From the NCBI GenBank assembly GCA_023078555.1, contig CM041202.1:3654022-3718021 (forward strand): DNA of 64,000 nt, read 5' to 3'. This stretch comes from Ulva prolifera. Its lineage: Eukaryota > Chlorophyta > Ulvophyceae > Ulvales > Ulvaceae. Positions within the stretch are counted from its first letter, which is position 1; each line of letters starts with the position of its first letter. Positions 35,881 to 49,139 of this stretch are shown here, in pieces. The position numbers and the translations under genes were made by a program. A model generated the notes under the pieces. That model was not told where the DNA came from, searched no databases, and worked only from the letters and a program-made list of their open reading frames with translations.

Positions 35881-38800
35881 TTGGGTCAGGTCAAAATTGA
35901 GCTCTCGACGATGATTTTGAGAAAGGCGCTATTGTGTCTGTATCCACTGACTCGCAGTTCTGACAATAAGTCTGCTGTGTACTCTGTTGAACAGTCGGCT
36001 CGCCGCATAGAAATCGACGCGGACGAGGACGTCGATCGATTAGTGGCAGAAATCAACCTGACAACATGTCGCGATGCACTGGGGTGGTCGTGCAAATCTA
36101 CCTGGGTGGTCTCCAGCTCTGTACAAAAACACCTGGCGTAATCCGACGAAGAAGGAGGCGGAGGCAATCGGAGACAGGTCAAACTGGTCCATACGCAAAG
36201 TGATCAGGAAGCTGGCAGCCTTTGTGAAGGACGATGTATGCTTGGTGTCTGCTAAATCGACGTAAAGTTGGAATATTGGTTCGTGCCGAACAGTGTTGGT
36301 TGCAGGATGTCGTCCCTGATCACATGTTCATAGCACGTATGAAGAAAGACCCAGCTGGCAGATTCACGGCAATGGAGACCCACATGATGAACGAAAATGT
36401 TACTGCGTCGTGCACTGGATTTTCATATGGACTCACCCCCACAGGAATGGTTATGGATCAACAAATTGCACCCAGTGACCCCGGGCCTCATCACCACCTA
36501 CAGGATTCAAAAACGATACAGCGGAAGCAGAGATCCATTGTGGTCGATGCACAGGCCAGAATTTACATGAGGCATCCATGTATGTTACTGAATTGGATCT
36601 GGTATGAGACCTGATGTGATTGATGGACATTGCCACTGCAAAATGAAATATATGCAGTGGAATTTGATGAGGAAAACGGGGCAACATCAGCCTTCATGGA
36701 GACGCTCATCTACGTTGGACAGTCGACATGCGACCGGTCCGTCACACCGAGCCAGCAGGAGGAAGCAATAATGGATGCAGCAAGGGACTGCCCACCGCTG
36801 ATTTTTTGCTCCACAGTACATCTGTTCAAATTCCTATCGAAAGAAATGGTCCGGGAGACCTTGGACGAATATACTCTTGATCTTGCGTACCAGCCCGATT
36901 CGCTGACAGATCTGCATGTAAAATGGTCAGAGAATGCAATCGAAACGGCAAATATTTACTTCAAGGAACAAAACTGCCCAGCATTGCCACAAGAAGAAGT
37001 TCTGGTTTGTCATCACATGGATTTGTCCTGGTGAGGCTGTCATGCGCCTGTCATAAATCAGTGTCTAGGTACACCTGCAATGCATGACGCGCAAGTCTGC
37101 GCATGGGTATGGTGGCCAAGGGCCCAACCCGTGTTATGTTAGGATAGTATGCATGAGCATACTTGGGGCGCTCCGTGAGCGGCTCGCCCCGGGCCATTGT
37201 CATTGGGCCACGGTAGACATGCACGAATGGTCGCATATAGTCGTATGCGTCCAAGTCTGAAGTAACCTTTCTCTTACATCTTCCATAGGTTCCTGCACTG
37301 TCTTGCATCCAGTGCAGTATTCTCCCTGATCTGTGTAGTGACCTTTCGTACGACCTGGCGGCTCTCCAGGTATAGGCACTACTAACCTCCTAATGCACAC
37401 ATAATAGGTTCTCGTTTATAACATGGTATCGGTGATGTGTTGTGTCGCTGCATTAGTTGCGCGATGAGGTGGTTGTCATATGATTGCGCGCGGCTACGGG
37501 CAACCGCACTGTCATCAGTGCGTAATCAATGACCAGATCAACCGTCATTATGTCACAGGTTGTCACATGTTTGATTGTGAACTGAATGACGACGGTTTAG
37601 GATTGTGCGTCGTTAAAGCCTACGGGTTTGATCGACTTGACCCTTAGCGAAAGCAGATTTGTTTCGCTGCAGGTAGATGTCTAATCCTGAATCAGTCGAG
37701 AACTTTGATGCTGAAGCTATGGCTGATGCACAAAGACTCGAGGCTGAGCGCTCAGCCATGGCTGTAGCTGCTCAAGCCACAGGTAGGGCTGCAGGAGCTG
37801 GTGCTAGCTCACTAGGCCCTGCAGCCGGCACCCGAGGGCATGCTGCTGCTGCCCGAGCTGCCTCTCAGCTTGAGGCTGCCAATGCTATGGCAATGCGCGC
37901 CCAGGTTGAAGCAAACTCTCTCCGTGATGCTTTACAGCGAGCGGAACAGGCACAATCGGATGCTGAGGCTCAGGCTGCTGCGCTGCGAGCTATGGCTCAA
38001 GGCAATGCTGGCCCTGTCGCTGATCTCCATCCGCCTGGTACTGTAGTCGATGCTAATGCTATTGTAGATGCAATGAGAGCTGTGTCTGTGCGTGAACCCG
38101 CAATAGACAAAGGCAAGACCCCGTCTTGGGATTCTGCAAGGGGCGAGAGGTTCTCAACCTTTGAGTTCCGTGTCGAGCTATGGTTGAAAGGCCATGGCCT
38201 GTACCATTTGCTCACTGTTTTCCCCACTGGACCTGAGACAAGTGTCCATGATAAGGTGTTGGCTGTAGTCTGTTTTCAGCTGCCTGCACAGGACTTAGAG
38301 TATGTCCGGGTTCATACTACGCTGTGTGATATTTGGGCTGCCTTGAGAGCCAAGTATATGCCCAGCAAAGAGGCTGAGGTTAGGAGTCTCTGGGATAGGT
38401 TCTCTCGTGCCACGCTCAGAGGTGCCAGGGCAAAATAAGTTGAGGATTATTGTACACTCATCATGTCTCTGGTGAACCAGCTTACTGCTCTCGGTGCTGC
38501 GCCTGCTCCGTATCAGGTCAGCAACAAGTTGTTTGAGCCTCTCGGCCGAGAGTATGTATCATTGCGTAGTGAGCAGGGCGGAAAAGATTTCCTGACTCAA
38601 ATATTTGCCATTACCAACCATGCCCAGGCTTTAGATGCCTGTGGGCCCACACATGGTGGTGGCATAGCAGGCCGAGGCCACGGCCAAGGCCATGGCTACA
38701 GAGGGGGCAATGGGAACCGAGGACAACCGGCAGCTGTCGCCGCGATCGCCAATGGCGAGACGCGCACCTGCCACGTATGCAAGAAGACTGGACACCTCCA

Positions 38801-41800
38801 GAAGGACTGCCCGGATCTGCATCCGGAAGTCAGGAAGTATCTTCAGATCCAGGCTGCCAACAACGCCAGCCGCCAGGGACGAGGCGCCGGCAGAGGACGC
38901 GGACGAGGACGAGGCAATGGCAACTCTGTTGCTGTCGTGCGATTTCCTAGCGACGACTTCTCCTTGACGGATGTTGCGCACCTGGGCGAAAGCCTGAACT
39001 TCCTGGTGGACAGCGGATCTGATGTCCATGTCATTAGGAACCCCGAGCTGTTCTTGTCAATGCATGTTGCATCTGTAGAGTGCATTCACCCAATAGGGGA
39101 TGATGATATTCCAGTTCTGGGGGAGGGAACTATATGTTTCCGTCTGGGGTCCTATGTCACGATGGATGGGGAGATCAAGGATCTGACCATTGAGATCCCG
39201 AATTGCTTGTATGTGCCGCACTGTCCTTTCAACATTTTGTCTACACATTTGTTGAAGAATGTCGGCATCACCTTGCAAACGCGTGTGGCGACAGAAGGAG
39301 GTGATCTTGTTTTTGTACCTGGGTTTTCTGACCAGGCCATGGGCCACACGGAGGGTCGGATTACTCAATCGCATGACCACCAGAATCGGCCAGTGTTTGT
39401 TGTGACTACAGATGTGGGAAAGCCAGTCCTATGGGGCTCGCGAGTTAGTAATCCCGCTGTTTGGTCTGCTGCCAATTCGGTTGCGAAACTAGAGGATGAC
39501 GAGGTCTCGTACAGTCGTGTAGCTGCTTTAGTTGGGTCTCCAAATGTGCCTGGACAAGAAAAATTGAATACTACATTCTTGTCTCATGTTAGTTTCCTCA
39601 CAGGAGCCACAAACCTGCGTCTGATGGCTAAGGCCAAGATGTACCAGGGCTTGCGTATTGATCCAGCAAAAGTGAGCGCTGAGATAGACAAATGCCACGG
39701 CTGTATGATTGCTAGAAATGGTACCGGGTCTAGTAGCCAGCACGGCGAGACAGTCACGCACTCTTGTGCGACGTATCCGGGGGCGTGCTTGCATGCGGAT
39801 GTTCTAGGTCCCATTACACCTATGGGAGTTGGGAAAGCAAAGTATGCGCTGATTGTAGTTGATGAATTTTCCCGTTTTAGATTCACTATCCCTATGGATG
39901 CAAAGTCCAGAGTCCCTGAATTGCTAGTAGAGATCATAGAACACTGCAATTCTACAGTTGTTCCTGGGCAAGTTGTCATCAAGAAAGGCCAGCCGCCTGT
40001 TCCAGGACGTGTTAGATTCCTGCGTGGTGACCGCGGCGGAGAATTTCTGGGCCATGTCTTCCAGGCCTATCTTCGTGACAAGCACATTGTTTGGGAAGAC
40101 TGTGCACCAGGCAATCATCAGGGCAATGGCATAGCTGAGCGTGAATGTGGTGCCACTTCTGATAGACTGAGAGCGCTCATGTGTCCAACCAACATAACAC
40201 GCCGTGCATGGCCTGAGGGGATGTTGTGTGGGACCGCTGCAGCGAATCTGGTTCCTAGTTCCGCTGTCATGAACCGCCTGAAGAGGGAACATCTTGCGGA
40301 CAAGCTTGAGTGCCTTTTGGCCAATTTAGGTAGATATAGGAATGCGACGGGTAGGGATATCAATACAGTGCAGTCTGGGGGGGTACATAAGACCACTGCC
40401 GACATTTCGGCTGTCGAACCTAGCAAAGAAACTATAGAACGAGTTAAGCAACAGATAGATCAAGCAAAAGAAAACGAAATGCTGCGGAAAGAGTGGATAG
40501 ACAATGATCTTGCAGATGTCATCCCGTATATGTTGTTCTACAAAGAGACATATGACTCTGAGCGTGTCAAGCTCATGATTGCGCAGATGCTCCCATGGGG
40601 GCTGCCGGTCTACGTCTACCTTGATTCTGATAAGTTGCGTAGGTTAGACCCCAGGGGTGAACTTGTACTGTGGATGGGGCCAGGGCAAGGGCCCCACATG
40701 AATAGAGTCTTCCAGCGTTGCCCCGGGGGTGGCAGAGTGCTGGAGGTGCGGCAAATGGCATACAGTGCTGCCATGTTGCGTGATCACTTGCGTACGCTAG
40801 ATACTGTGACGCGGGGAAATGTGCCTCTGGTGCCTATGGGCCCGGAAGAGGAGCTGACGTTTGGTCCCGATCTGGATGAGTGTGTGATGTCTGGTGCCCC
40901 TCCGTTTCCCGATCTGGATTTGATTGAGTCCCGCAAAGAGCACATGCGCGTGCATGGCGCAGCTACTTTTGACTTCGATGGGTTCGCCATAGGTAGACAA
41001 TTTTGTGAATTACATGACAGTGATTTCATCCAGCTGGCGCCCGCGCAGCATATGGAGGACTCGCCAGAGTTGCGTGACTTGCGTGAGGAATTGCAAGTAG
41101 GTCGTAGCATCGCGCCCAGAGTCGGTGCGCCGGACGGTCCGGTAGAGTTGCAGGGAAGAACTAGGATGTCCACACCTGAGGTGGTAGAAGGAGTGCATGA
41201 TGTCGTGCGCACGAAAGTGTTGGGGCAGACAGCAGTGCGCTACCCTCCTCAATCGGGGGAGATGTATGCCAATAGGGACGCTCTCAACTATTCAAACGTC
41301 CACAACTTCCGGGACTTGAGTGGCGCTCAGATCGACATGAGGCCCGTCACCAGGAGCCGTGCCCAGCAGGGGAGACCTCGGGAATCTGGCAGCCCCGCCA
41401 GAGCTGCGAGGTCACATGCCCCACAGACTGATGAGGTGAGCGTCATGGACGGCGTTGAGGAACAACATCCGCTGCCAACTGCCGCGGCGGGAGCAGCTGC
41501 CCCGCCGCGAGGTGACGCAACTGATGTTGGGGGACCCTCCCTTGACATGCCCGGGTTTGGCCAAGCTATGGCTAGCCGCCTGGGTCCAGGGGAGGAACTC
41601 ATGTTCAGTTCAGGAGGCGGATTTGTCCCTAGGGGAGAGGTAAGTCCGCCCAGCTCACCTGTCGCTGGAGAGTCCATGCATCCTGCTAAGGAGATTAGTT
41701 TGCATGATGACGCTGCTGCTGATGCCCATGGGCAGGAAGCGCAGTCTGGTCCAGTTAGGCAAAAATGGAACCCGCTTGTACGCAGGCGCTTGATTCCACA

Positions 41801-44800
41801 TGCAGATGTTGCTGCGATAGATACTGTAGCTTGTGATGATGAGCATAGTGATGTGAGTGAGCAGACAGTAGCACCAAAGGTTGCGGGCAGTTCAAGCATG
41901 GCAGCTACGGCTGACAGTGCGTTGCTTGATGCAGAGGTAGCTGAGCATGTGGAACATGGCGGTGGTCAGTCAAGCCGGCGACGTCCATCACGCCGGGTTG
42001 CTGCTGTCATGAAGAAGAAACCTGCTGATCCAGACAATCCACCCTGGAAGGCAGCGTTGGCTGGGCCTGATAGGGAGAAGTGGATGGTAGCTCTGGAGGA
42101 AGAGGTGAACTCTTTGAGTGAGCATGGCACCTATGAATTGGTAGAATTGCCAGTAGGGGCTAAGGCCATCTCTGGTAAATGGGTCATGAAGATTAAGAGG
42201 GGACCTACAGGAGAGATCCAGCGTTACAAGGCGCGGTATGTTGCTAGAGGGTTTACCCAGGAGGAGGGTGTAGATTTCTTTGAGACGTGGGCTCCAGTAG
42301 GGAGCTATGCCACTCTTCGTGTTGTTCTGTCAATAGCTGCAGTGGAAGATTTAGAGATGAAACACGTAGACATCCAGTGTGCTTTTCTCAATGGGGTCAT
42401 GAATGAGACTGTTTATGTAGAACAACCCCAGGTTTTGAACGATGGCACCAGTCGAGTGTGGAAACTGCTTAAGACCCTGTATGGCTTGAAGCAAGCAGCA
42501 CGTGAATGGCACAAGGCGCTTGCACGTCTACTGGGTGAGATGGGCTTTGTTCGCTCACACTCAGATCCTGCACTGTATGTTAGGAAAACTGGTAGATGTT
42601 TCATCTTCCTATGGGTTGTTGATTTGTTTATCTTCGGACGGTCCACGGGCCTGAAGGAGTTGATAGACCGAATTCTCAAAGTGTTCACTGGAAGGGACTT
42701 AGGCGATTTGTCTTGGGCATTAGGCGCCTCTATCAAGCGTGACAGGAAGAAGAGGACGATCACGTTGTCCCACGAGCAGAAGATTGTGAATCTGCTAGAA
42801 AAGTTTAGCATGGCAGATTGCAGACCCAGTCCGACTCCACTGGTGCCACGGCAACAGTTGAGGAGTGCGAAGGACTACCCTGACCTTGAGGTTGCCACTC
42901 AGGCAGAGCACGCTCAGTTCATGAGTGCTGTAGGGGGAATCCAGTACCTGGCTGTAGTTACGCGACCTGATATTTCTTATGCCTGTAATGCTTTGGCCAA
43001 GCATATGGGGTGTAGCTTAAAGGAGCATTGGTCAGCGGTGCAGCATGTGCTGAGATACCTGCAGTCCACGAAGGGACTTTGTATGGTGTTTAAGGGCTCG
43101 TCTGAGAAGAGCTGTTTGCTTGAGGGATACACTGATGCTGATTTTGCAAATGACAAGAGTTTGAAGAGCATAAGTGGCCTACTCCTACGGGTGTATGGCA
43201 ATACTGTGTTCTGGAGGTCAAAGAGACAAGCGATCACAGCTGGTGATACGACCGAGGCAGAATTGATAGCAATGAGTAGTGCAGCAAACGAGTTGATGTG
43301 GGCCAAGCAATTGTTGCTAGACTTGCATCTTCGTCCAGAAAAACCGGTGCTTTGGGGAGATAATAAAAGTGCGAATATCCTTGCAAACAATCCAATCTCT
43401 AGTGATAGGTCCAAACATATTCGAGTGCGGCACCTACGGGTCCGAGAATTTGTAGAGGCGGATGAGATCCAAGTGCAATGGGTAGGGACCAAAGACCAGT
43501 TAGTTGATGTCTTCACTAAGGTTTTGCCTGGACCTGCATTGAAGGACGTTCGAGAGAAGCTGCATCTAATTCAAGATCAGAAGACCTTCTAGGGGAGTGT
43601 CATAAATCAGTGTCTAGGTACACCTGCAATGCATGACGCGCAAGTCTGCGCATGGGTATGGTGGCCAAGGGCCCAACCCGTGTTATGTTAGGATAGTATG
43701 CATGAGCATACTTGGGGCGCTCCGTGAGCGGCTCGCCCCGGGCCATTGTCATTGGGCCACGGTAGACATGCACGAATGGTCGCATATAGTCGTATGCGTC
43801 CAAGTATGAAGTAACCTTTCTCTTACATCTTCCATAGGTTCCTGCACTGTCTTGCATCCAGTGCAGTATTCTCCCTGATCTGTGTAGTGACCTTTCGTAC
43901 GACCTGGCGGCTCTCCAGGTATAGGCACTACTAACCTCCTAATGCACACATAATAGGTTCTCGTTTATAACAGCGCCTTATGCTGGCTGACCTGGTCACG
44001 AGTGCAGAACATTTTTAAGAACAGGGCCAATGACGTGAAACGAAACTACAAAGACAACCTGGTTGACAAACCACTATTGCGCTGCAATGCGGCATGGGTG
44101 AAGTTCAGTGTACAGCCGCTCCTGCAAGCTCTGTATCCTTACATGAATGATGCTTGGCAGGCCAAATTCGATCCAAAGCTGCTGGCACAGCTTGGGCTCA
44201 CAGCACCGCCACCAGCACATGGTTTGAACGAAGAATCTCCAGTGCGTCCAGTTGACACACAAGACTCAGACACACAGTCCCAAGAGGTGGGCCTACCATC
44301 ACAACAGTATTCACAACCGCTCATTGAGAACACTCAGTTTGAAGCCCTCATTGGGAGAGCCCAGTCCCAAGAGGAGCGCGATCTGTCCCAAGACGAGCAT
44401 CCTCCGTCTCAAGAGGAACACCCGCTCCATCACCAACCAGCTCCTTCACCCGAGCGCTGCCCACCACCCGCTCTGCAGCCCAACAAGGCTCCCAATGCCC
44501 GACCAGTCTGCATCATCACGCCGAGGCATCATGTGCCCACTGACCTCCCGCTGCAACACAAAAAAGATCTCTAGGCCAACAACAGCGACATCAGCGGGAA
44601 GAAGAGAGCCGCCGATCTCCCCTTGCAGCCTAGCAAGCCTTCCCGGTCAAGATGTGGTCGTATCATCAAGCAAACTGCGCCTGATGACCTCTCGCTCCCG
44701 AACCAGAAAGCTCCACAGGCTCAGAGTAGCGACGGCATCAGACAGAAACGGTCAACTCCGCCTGCCGTGGCCAACTCCAAGGCAACGACAAAGCCCTTGC

Positions 44801-45261
44801 AGCTTGTCAAGGCTCGGCGGGTACCTGCACAGCAGGAATGCCACCATGACAAGCGAATCGCTTGGCTGCATGACATGAGTACGTTTTGACTGGGAACTCT
44901 GCACGATTGTGATCTGAGACGCCGGTGCTCTTCAGGGCAGAGTGAGCAAAGGGCACAGGAATTCAGAGCATGCAGCAGACACCAATGAACATGCAAAGGT
45001 ACAGTTCCAGTTCCGACATTTGGTCATGCTGACCTGGCTCACTTCTGTCCAGTCAAATCGCAGCGATGGTCAATGGAGCATTGCCTTCTGCTTGACATGT
45101 CAAATCAGGCGCTGTGTACGCAGGTTGGTGGACGAGACACCAAACTAGCCAAATTGCAGGCTTGTGTGAATGGTGTAAACCTATCTCCTGAAGAAGAAGA
45201 CAAGCTCATTGCGGACATCAAACGGCGTCAGGGCCGATCTGCTGGTGGGCCAGAGGTGTAG
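35881..45261 (+). CDS. Unrecognised multi-exon gene, interrupted by Copia C
   Basis: Plus-strand exons with protein-like sequence. About 36140-36235 (SNWSIRKVIRKLAAFVKDD) joins by a clean phase-0 intron 36236-36305 (GTATGC to TTGCAG) to DVVPDHMFIARMKKDPAGRFTAMETH. About 36650-37030 reads VEFDEENGATSAFMETLIYV and CPPLIFCSTVHLFKFLSKEM. After Copia C, 44002-44574 starts NIFKNRANDVKRNYKDN, then a Ser-Gln-rich part (SQEERDLSQ, PPSQEEHP). 44575-44889 and 45127-45261 end it (LSPEEEDKLIADIKRRQG, stop TAG). I do not recognise the family. The Copia C target (GCGCC) lies between the last upstream exon and the next, plausibly in an intron. The joins around the insertion are not settled, and it could be two genes. 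Confidence 0.4.
37049..37423 (+). repeat. 5' LTR of Copia C
   Basis: TGTCATAAATC to TTTATAACA, 375 bp, nearly identical to 43598-43972. Confidence 0.95.
37424..37437 (+). other. Primer-binding site of Copia C
   Basis: TGGTATCGGTGATG follows the LTR directly, the same core as in Copia A. Confidence 0.65.
43591..43597 (+). other. Polypurine tract of Copia C
   Basis: AGGGGAG directly before the 3' LTR. It overlaps the stop codon of the pol frame by two bases. Confidence 0.6.
43598..43972 (+). repeat. 3' LTR of Copia C
   Basis: Same 375 bp as the 5' LTR with about one difference. GCGCC follows. Confidence 0.95.
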
Positions 45262-45489
45262 CAGCTCCGGCTGCACCAGTCCAGCAAGCTTCATGGAGCA
45301 CTACTGCCTCCCAGCCGCACCTCGGTAAAAACATTCATCCATCTCTACGTTGAAGTCGAGCTTGGCGTCATTCGAGCCTGGCGTCATAAGTACACAACAG
45401 ACGTGCAATACATACCACGTCTAGGACAGCGCTGCAGGCGCTACCACGTAGCTGATGGCATATAGTATACATTATCCTGGTGCGCATGA

Positions 45490-45890
45490 TCCCGACAGCA
45501 GGCGTAGCGGTGATCAGGCCGGTCGGGCGGGCTGGTGGTGCACATGCGTACCGAGCGGTACGCTGCCGTACACAGGCTGGTCAGCACTTGGCTAAATGGC
45601 CACACAGACAGCCATTTGGCATGCCATAAAGTTATTTGTAACAACAACACAATGTGGGTGGTCATAGGGGCAGTGCAGCGGGCATTGCCTGCTTTGCGCT
45701 CTTACCTGCTCAGGCATGCGTTGGTACGTCGTCGTAAAGTGGTCCCTCGTCAGTAAAGGCCACCGTGGTCGCCCGGCAGGTCCATGTACCGCGGCTCCGA
45801 GGTAGCAAGCACAAGCCGGTAGTGTCATCGGTAAACGGTTTACCATCATGCTACCGCCGGTTCACCCATTTGTCGAAGCTGCCTGTGTTC
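45490..45890 (+). repeat. Dispersed repeat family R2, copy 1
   Basis: Shares with 52155-52290 the words GTACGCTGCCG, GGCTGGT, GCTAAATGG and TTTGTAACA in the same order. Its end, CATTTGTCGAAGCTGCCTGTG at 45868-45888, recurs inverted at 35068-35094 and in weaker form at 52827-52843. It also holds the inverted repeat GGTAAACGGTTTACC. No coding sense. Confidence 0.5.
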
Positions 45891-46157
45891 ATCCATCGCA
45901 CGCCCACATTCATCTTGCGTAAGAATCCGGGCGGCGTGATGTGCCTTATCTCGTTATCTTATCCCGTGTCGGTTTTCTGGGCTCTGGACGTCTCTTCCAG
46001 TCTCGGTCGGGCTCGCTCTAGAGGATTGAATATTAGGGAACTTGCGAGCTGGTTCGGTGTTGGTTGCTTGACTCACGTAGGCGTCTGATGAGGCCCTTTG
46101 GCAAGGCCGAAACATGTTATGCCGGTCCGTGATGTTCATGTAATACAGCATCAACCA

Positions 46158-46485
46158 GTGAACTTTCTACCTCAGTACATGTGTGTACATGCACAATGAG
46201 CATGTGTGTACATGACACACAGGCATGCATGCCCGGCCGGACGGGCGGCTTCGCCTTGCCGGAATGTAACACCCCACGCCCTTCGTCCGTCGATGTGTGC
46301 CGGAAGCCACAAGACGTGGCATGCATGCATGCATGCATCCGGGTAGGAACAGGTGGGATTCGAACTGGAGACATTGGGATGCATAAGTCGTTCGGTCTAC
46401 CAACGCGTGCACGACGGTCTTCATGCTGATATGCCGTGACGGGGTGTATTTGAATCAGTGATGTGATGTGATGTCGGTGCGAATG
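46158..46485. repeat. Simple repeats before the OTU-like gene
   Basis: TGTGTACATG words at 46160-46212, a pure ATGC run at 46318-46338, and GATGT repeats near 46458-46475. A pol III B-box-like GGGATTCGAACT (inverted) lies at 46362-46373, but no convincing tRNA fold surrounds it. Confidence 0.5.
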
Positions 46486-46532
46486 CGGTGGCAATAAACA
46501 GCAGGTGTCGTTCGATACAGGAAATCCTCAAG

Positions 46533-48963
46533 ATGGCCGAAAGTACGGAAGCCGTGCAGGCGTCAAGTTTTAGCCCGGAAATGCCCTTCGGGGCATGTGA
46601 CACCGTGGAAACTGTAGAGCTACTGAAGCGGACGCTGGTGTCGTATAATATAGCCGTCGTAGCAGAGGCGTCGTCGTTGAATTCAAATGGCAGGGATTGC
46701 GTGTTTATCGCATTGAAGCTGGGTGTGCGGCCATCGGGACCGTCAAATCAGCGCTTGGTGCGTGACATCGACAAGAACGAAATCGTGAACCTTGATGATA
46801 CGACGGTTGATGACGTGAGGGAAGGTATCGCTGACCACATCGTGACGGTTTGGGAGAAGCCCGAACACTGGGCGACAGCCGCATTGAAAATACACATTGA
46901 CAACGAGGCGCGTGCTTACTTAAATATGCAAACAGCGACGCTGTTGGAAGTTCGTGACAAGTACTGTGCGGCAATCAAGGGTGTGAATGGGTGTGAGAAG
47001 ATGTTTGGGGATCAGGCCTGTCAGCTAGCATTCGCTTCGCGCTATAGTAGCACCGTGGTGTGCTGGAGCCCACCCAGATCGACCGCGACCACCAAAAGCA
47101 ATCGGTTATTTCGACCAATTATGTTCGGTGCCAATGCGGAAGTGGGCACAAATACATCCCGGAGTCCATGTTTGATGATGTTGTATGTATTGGGTGAGGG
47201 TGTGGGACACGCAGAGCCTTTGATCGCAGGCGAGAGGAAGCATGGGGTACCATCAAGGTTCACAAGTGTGTCAACTTCGCGTGTTGTGTGTGGTTTTAGC
47301 TTGTAGTGTCCGTCGTTGTGATCGGAAGCTGGTGTGTTGCAGGCTGTACGTTTCAGCAACTGCGAGATCCTAACTTCTGCGCGACAACGCAACAACCCAT
47401 TGTCACGGAAGCAGCAGCAGCACAGGTATGGTATCGGCGGCAGCCAGTGTTGTCGCAGAAGTAGCAGCCATCTCGGGCAGTACCGAGACACACAATGAGC
47501 ATGTACTGGGTAAGTGCATGCCGTGTTTCAGGGAATCGAAGAGCGTATGTCCGAGCTTTTTGAGGAGGGCATGCTAGATCCTACATTAGTAAGCATCACC
47601 TTTGGCAAGCTCGGCCATGAGATTCCAGACAGGTTCCGACGAAAGTTTACCGAAGCAATGAATGCTCTGGGTGCGAAAGGGTACATTGATGAGGGTGTTT
47701 GCATGACGGAGCGCGGTGACACGAACTACCGCAAGCATATTCAAGGAATGGTGGTCATGGGCGTGAACAATGGGTTGAGCATGTCCGAAGCAAGTACGTG
47801 ACTCGCATGAAGTGTCGTGGCAAGAGGCAAACAACCCACCTGCACAGTGGGGTGTTGTCTGCAGGCACGAAGATCCACAATTTATTGTTCTTGATGATGG
47901 ATGTGGCCAGGCTAGACCCCAATGGCAATTTACAGCGGCAATCCAATGCTGAGAATATTCGAATGAAGGTGTGCGCAGCACGTGAGCAATGGATTGCAAC
48001 TCTTTCACACTTGTGCGTCAAGTCCTTCAAAGTTGGCGTATGCAGATCATATGCCGTAAAGAAGATGATTCGGTGAAACGTGAAGCTATGCTCGGATATC
48101 CACTGAAAGAAATGGGCAACAGATGGTGTGAGACTGTGTTCAGACAAAACATGTCAGCACAACGGCTGCAGGAATGCCGTGATGCACATCAAGCTGTTGT
48201 GGGTTACAATGTATTCAAAAGACGATCAATGCTGCTTCCGACCGGATGGCTTGACATTGTGGTGAAGTATGAACAGCTGTACTGTTTTCCGCTATCGACC
48301 ATGATGCATGCCACACATGTTGTGCGATTCATGCTATTGGACGGGAGATACGCATTTAGTCCGAAGTGGCTTGATGCATCGGGTGGTGCAGCCGTGGATC
48401 AAACTGCGCTGGAGTCATACAGACGGAACATCAACGCTTTACGACTGTCGATGGGGCATGTGTGGGTGAATGATATTTTCAATGTGTTCAACCGTGGCAG
48501 GAGCAACACCATCAATCGTGATCAATTCGACCAGCGAAATGCAGAATACGATTCCATGCCCTTAGAACAAATGAAGAAATATGTGCGTGCAGCCCGAAGC
48601 ATTCTAGCTCGTGATCAAGCCGCTCGCATGGGCGAAGACCCATTGCGGAACTTGGCATTGTTGCAGATGCCGACATACGAAATAGATGACCTAGAGCTAG
48701 AGATAGCAACTCAGGGTGTGATGCACGTGCCCGATTGGATGGGTCCAGAGCATCCTGCAGCCGGGTTTGATGGTGCTTTGGAAGACGATGTACATGGCGC
48801 AGATGATGTTGAAGGTGATTTGATGGATGATGCTGCGGCAGCTGTTGCTTTCGCTCACCTTGATCCCGAGGAGGATGCACAACCGCTTGAGCGCATAGGA
48901 GATGTGCAGAACCGTTTGCAGGATCTGGATATGGAAGACGTAGATATGGGTAGTGAGCAATGA
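46533..48963 (+). CDS. Unrecognised protein, about 703 aa, with OTU-like N-terminal region
   Basis: Five exons give one frame of 704 codons: 46533-47280, 47343-47425, 47532-47793, 47865-47981 and 48062-48963. Introns are 62, 106, 71 and 80 nt, all GT-AG; the last acceptor could lie 3 nt later. The first about 250 residues look like an OTU cysteine protease: NSNGRDCVFIAL in the place of the Asp/Cys motif, and GHAEPLI near the end where OTU folds have the catalytic His. I infer this from pattern only. The remaining about 400 residues (GNRWCETVFRQNMS, SMLLPTGWLDIVVKYE, MGHVWVNDIFNVFNRG) match nothing I know. The C-terminus is strongly acidic. It ends 176 bp from the end of the opposing gene at 49140. 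OTU domains occur in host deubiquitinases and in several plant and algal transposons, so the element or host origin is open. Confidence 0.6.
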
Positions 48964-49139
48964 ATTTTTACGGTGGTGGTCTCATGTGAACTGCGATGTG
49001 AACTCCAAAATCTGTGAATCTGTACTACACCTATGAGTGCAAATTCAATGATAAACTGGTGAAAACGCACAATATAGCCATCTGAACGTAATCAATACAA
49101 TTACACTTCATATCACTGGTCGCAATTGAGCAATTTCAT

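Larger units (their letters stand above)
37049..43972 (+). mobile_element. Copia-type LTR element C, young and nearly whole
   Basis: The LTRs (37049-37423 and 43598-43972, 375 bp each) differ at about one site. A perfect 5-bp duplication GCGCC flanks the element (37044-37048, 43973-43977), so insertion was recent. Parts in order: gag from 37677 with a CCHC knuckle (CHVCKKTGHLQKDC) near 38.78 kb; protease (VDSGSDVHVI) near 39.0 kb; integrase about 39.8-40.3 kb; a long linker; reverse transcriptase about 42.0-42.8 kb (KARYVARGFTQEEGVDFF); and RNase H about 43.1-43.5 kb (GDTTEAELIAMS). It looks close to whole, with about one break. It is a relative of Copia A with different LTRs. Confidence 0.95.

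Noticed and set aside
46355-46430. Possible tRNA on the minus strand
   Set aside because: The B-box-like GTTCGAATCCC is present, but the T-stem and acceptor stem do not pair.
47428-47531. A separate start at 47428 with a 29-nt micro-intron
   Set aside because: A 106-nt phase-0 intron at 47426-47531 explains the region better and joins it to the upstream exon.
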